From: Roseburia sp. CAG:10041_57
Lineage (GTDB): Bacteria > Bacillota > Clostridia > Lachnospirales > Lachnospiraceae
DNA: 64,000 nucleotides
NCBI GenBank assembly: GCA_001916965.1
Contig: MNTL01000049.1
Span: 1-64,000 of the forward strand
Reading direction: 5' to 3'
Shown here: piece after piece, positions 62,249-64,000 of the stretch
Layout: each line of letters starts with the position of its first letter
Numbering within the stretch: the stretch's first letter is position 1
Notes under the pieces: model-generated
Database searches by the model: none
Seen by the model: only the letters and a program-made list of their open reading frames with translations
What the model was told of the DNA's origin: nothing
Translations under genes and position numbers: made by a program

Positions 62249-62301
62249 ATAAACAGTATATAACAGTTGACAACATATCTACACTGTTATATACTGTTTA
62301 T
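62249..62301. promoter_or_regulatory. 19-base inverted repeat with embedded promoter
   Basis: ATAAACAGTATATAACAGT (62249-62267) and its perfect inverse (62283-62301) flank a 15-base centre. A promoter is built into it: TTGACA at 62267-62272 and TATACT at 62290-62295, 17 bases apart. A repressor bound here would cover both boxes, so it is the likely operator of the GntR protein encoded 41 bases on. Confidence 0.75.
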
Positions 62302-62342
62302 TGTTTGAAGGACTACATAACGAGAAATGGAGATAAGTATAG

Positions 62343-62714
62343 ATGCATCTGATTATCAACAACTCATCCATGCAGCCGATTTATGAACAAATTGTAGGGC
62401 AGATCAAGGAGAAGATCCAGCATGGAGAATTACAACAGGAGGAAGCACTTCCTTCGGTGCGCACACTTTCCAGGGAGCTTAGAATCAGTGCTTTGACTGT
62501 AAAGAAAGCATATGATGCCTTAGAACAGGAAGGATTTATTGTTACTGTGCATGGAAAAGGCAGTTTCGTTGCGGCAATCAACAAGAATGTTGCACTGGAA
62601 GAACAGCGAAGAGAAGTGGAAGCGGCTTTTGAGGAAGCCATCAGGAAGGCGAGAAGCTGTGGCATGACGAAGGAAGAAATCAGTCAATTATTGGATATTA
62701 TGATGGAGGATTAG
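62343..62714 (+). CDS. GntR family regulator, YtrA type
   Basis: A 123-residue short GntR protein of the YtrA subfamily, which has a winged helix and only a short dimerising tail. Key parts: PIYEQIVGQIKEKIQHGEL, LPSVRTLSRELRISALTVKKA (HTH) and GFIVTVHGKGSFVA. It probably represses the ABC transporter operon it starts. The next gene is 4 bases away. Confidence 0.92.
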   Translation: MHLIINNSSMQPIYEQIVGQIKEKIQHGELQQEEALPSVRTLSRELRISALTVKKAYDALEQEGFIVTVHGKGSFVAAINKNVALEEQRREVEAAFEEAIRKARSCGMTKEEISQLLDIMMED

Positions 62715-62718
62715 AACA

Positions 62719-63582
62719 TTGGTAGAGAAGAAGTTAATCCAGTTGCAGGATGTGATCAAGAGTTATCCGCAATTTAAGCTGCATTGTTCGATGGAATTAA
62801 AGGAAGGATATATTACAGGTCTGATAGGTCTAAATGGCGCAGGCAAGAGTACGACTTTTAAGACAATACTGGGGCTGATTACACCTGATAGCGGAGTAGT
62901 TACCGTATTTGGACGTGAACCAGGGCAGCTTACGCAACAAGACAGAGAGAATATGGGCGTCGTACTGGCAGATTCTGGATTCAGTGGCTGGCTTACTGTA
63001 GCAGATATCCTGGCAATTCAGGTTGCTATGTATCATCATTTTGATCAAAATAGTTTTAAAGAGAAGTGTGAACAGTTCCGGATTCCCCTCAATAAACAAA
63101 TTAAGGAATTTTCCACGGGAATGAGAGCAAAGCTAAAGCTTCTGGTCGCACTGTCCCATGATGCAAAGCTGCTGATACTGGATGAGCCTACAGCAGGGCT
63201 TGATGTGGTTGCCAGAGATGAACTGCTGGATATGCTGCGTGATTATATGGAGACGCCTGATCGGGGAATTCTCATCAGCTCCCATATCGCAGAGGATTTG
63301 GAAGGCTTGTGTGATGATATCTATATGCTGGAACAAGGCGAAGTGATTCTCCATGAGGATACGGATGTGCTTTTGCATGAATATGGCATACTCAAGGTGA
63401 CAGAGGAGCAATATGCTGATATGGATAAGAGCTATATTGTACGGCAGAAGAAAGAGGTCTGGGGATGGCAGCTTCTGACTGATCAGAAGCAGTACTATCA
63501 GGAGAATGCCAGAGATCTTGCGATTGAAAAAGGCGGCATTGATGAGGTGATTCTGATGCTGACGAAGGGAGAGCAATTATGA
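62719..63582 (+). CDS. ABC transporter ATP-binding protein
   Basis: A 287-residue ATPase of the type that pairs with ABC-2 permeases (EcsA/YtrB-like). Walker A GLNGAGKST (about residue 40), a non-standard signature region FSTGMRAKL, and Walker B LLILDEPTAGLD are visible. TTG start, with GGAGG nine bases upstream. Its stop overlaps the permease gene by 4 bases. Export or lantibiotic/envelope-stress protection is typical for such YtrA-controlled sets. Confidence 0.92.
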   Translation: MVEKKLIQLQDVIKSYPQFKLHCSMELKEGYITGLIGLNGAGKSTTFKTILGLITPDSGVVTVFGREPGQLTQQDRENMGVVLADSGFSGWLTVADILAIQVAMYHHFDQNSFKEKCEQFRIPLNKQIKEFSTGMRAKLKLLVALSHDAKLLILDEPTAGLDVVARDELLDMLRDYMETPDRGILISSHIAEDLEGLCDDIYMLEQGEVILHEDTDVLLHEYGILKVTEEQYADMDKSYIVRQKKEVWGWQLLTDQKQYYQENARDLAIEKGGIDEVILMLTKGEQL

Positions 63583-64000
63583 GGGGATTATTGATCAAGG
63601 ATTACAGATTGTTATGGAATCAGCGCAGAACGCTTGGGATTATGATGTTAATCTGGGCGATTGTGGTATTCACCAATACCAATCCTGCCTTTGCAGTAAG
63701 TTATCTAATATTCAGCTGTAGCATTCTGGCAATTAACACTGTCAGTTACGATCAGCATGAGAATGGAATTATTTTCCTGTTGTCACTTCCAATCAGCAGG
63801 AAACAGTATGTGCAGGAGAAGTATCTGCTTTTACTGATTAACTTAATGGCAGCAGTATTGATTTCTGTGCTGTTTATATGGCTTCCCGGAAATATTGAGG
63901 GAATTGAAGTGATGTTTCTGATCGGTGTAGTAGTCCTGGTAATATCAGTGATGCTGCCGGTTTCACTGATATTTGGTGCGGAGAAGGGCAGGCTGGTAAT
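63579..64000 (+). CDS. ABC-2 type permease, cut by window end
   Basis: The first 140 residues of a membrane subunit: MRGLLIKDYRLLWNQRRTLG start, then at least four hydrophobic spans and the ISRKQYVQEKYLLLL loop typical of ABC-2 permeases such as YtrC/D-like proteins. The ATG overlaps the ATPase stop. The 3' end lies outside the window. Confidence 0.85.
   Translation, partial: MRGLLIKDYRLLWNQRRTLGIMMLIWAIVVFTNTNPAFAVSYLIFSCSILAINTVSYDQHENGIIFLLSLPISRKQYVQEKYLLLLINLMAAVLISVLFIWLPGNIEGIEVMFLIGVVVLVISVMLPVSLIFGAEKGRLV

Overview
The window reads as a stretch of chromosome from a gut Clostridia bacterium, most likely a member of the Lachnospiraceae. This is inferred from gene style: Lpl/Ytc-type sugar importers, YesM/YesN two-component pairs, a type 2 GalT, AraC/LacI regulators beside glycosidases, and strong AGGAGG-type ribosome sites. 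No rRNA, tRNA, plasmid or phage module was seen, and no database search was possible.

Region by region. (1) 1-24.3 kb is a carbohydrate-utilisation island: a GH43 glycosidase, an AraC regulator, two CUT1-type importers (each a binding lipoprotein plus two permeases, with no ATPase), a GH94 phosphorylase beside a second very large GH94-like protein, a third binding lipoprotein fused in operon to a YesM/YesN sensor pair, a cytosolic LacI-sensor/GGDEF protein and a KDG-kinase-like sugar kinase. (2) 24.5-34.1 kb holds a HAD phosphatase, three overlapping membrane genes of unknown function (two with zinc ribbons), a MATE exporter, an MNT-HEPN toxin-antitoxin pair, a MarR-controlled heterodimeric ABC exporter, and the wreck of a second MarR/ABC module. 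(3) 34.1-45.5 kb is a galactan/galactoside locus: cytosolic GH53, galK, galT, LacI and AraC regulators, GH2 beta-galactosidase, then a 623-residue protein of unrecognised family that overlaps a small zinc-ribbon gene. (4) 45.6-52 kb holds a truncated AAA-ATPase, an SH3-NlpC/P60 wall hydrolase, CapA, YbaK, HD and DUF523 genes, and gene fragments. (5) 52-58.4 kb is DNA repair: sbcD-sbcC, a small membrane protein, and a Y-family polymerase with a YolD-like partner behind a LexA-like box. (6) 58.4-64 kb is an accessory zone with a CRISPR-like pair of repeats, a ruined deacetylase copy, an AT-rich AAA/DUF4143 gene, an intact polysaccharide deacetylase, an orphan Phd antitoxin, and a GntR-controlled ABC transporter running off the window end.

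How it fits together: oligosaccharides are probably imported by the two CUT1 systems powered by an ATPase encoded elsewhere, then split in the cytosol by GH43 and by phosphorolysis (GH94), which saves ATP. The galactan locus does the same for galacto-oligosaccharides, feeding galactose to GalK and GalT. The most interesting unexplained parts are the GH94/GH94-like pair, the 623-residue protein with its zinc-ribbon partner, the three-gene zinc-ribbon membrane cassette, the sugar-sensor diguanylate cyclase with a GDDEF motif, and two families of short interspersed palindromic repeats.
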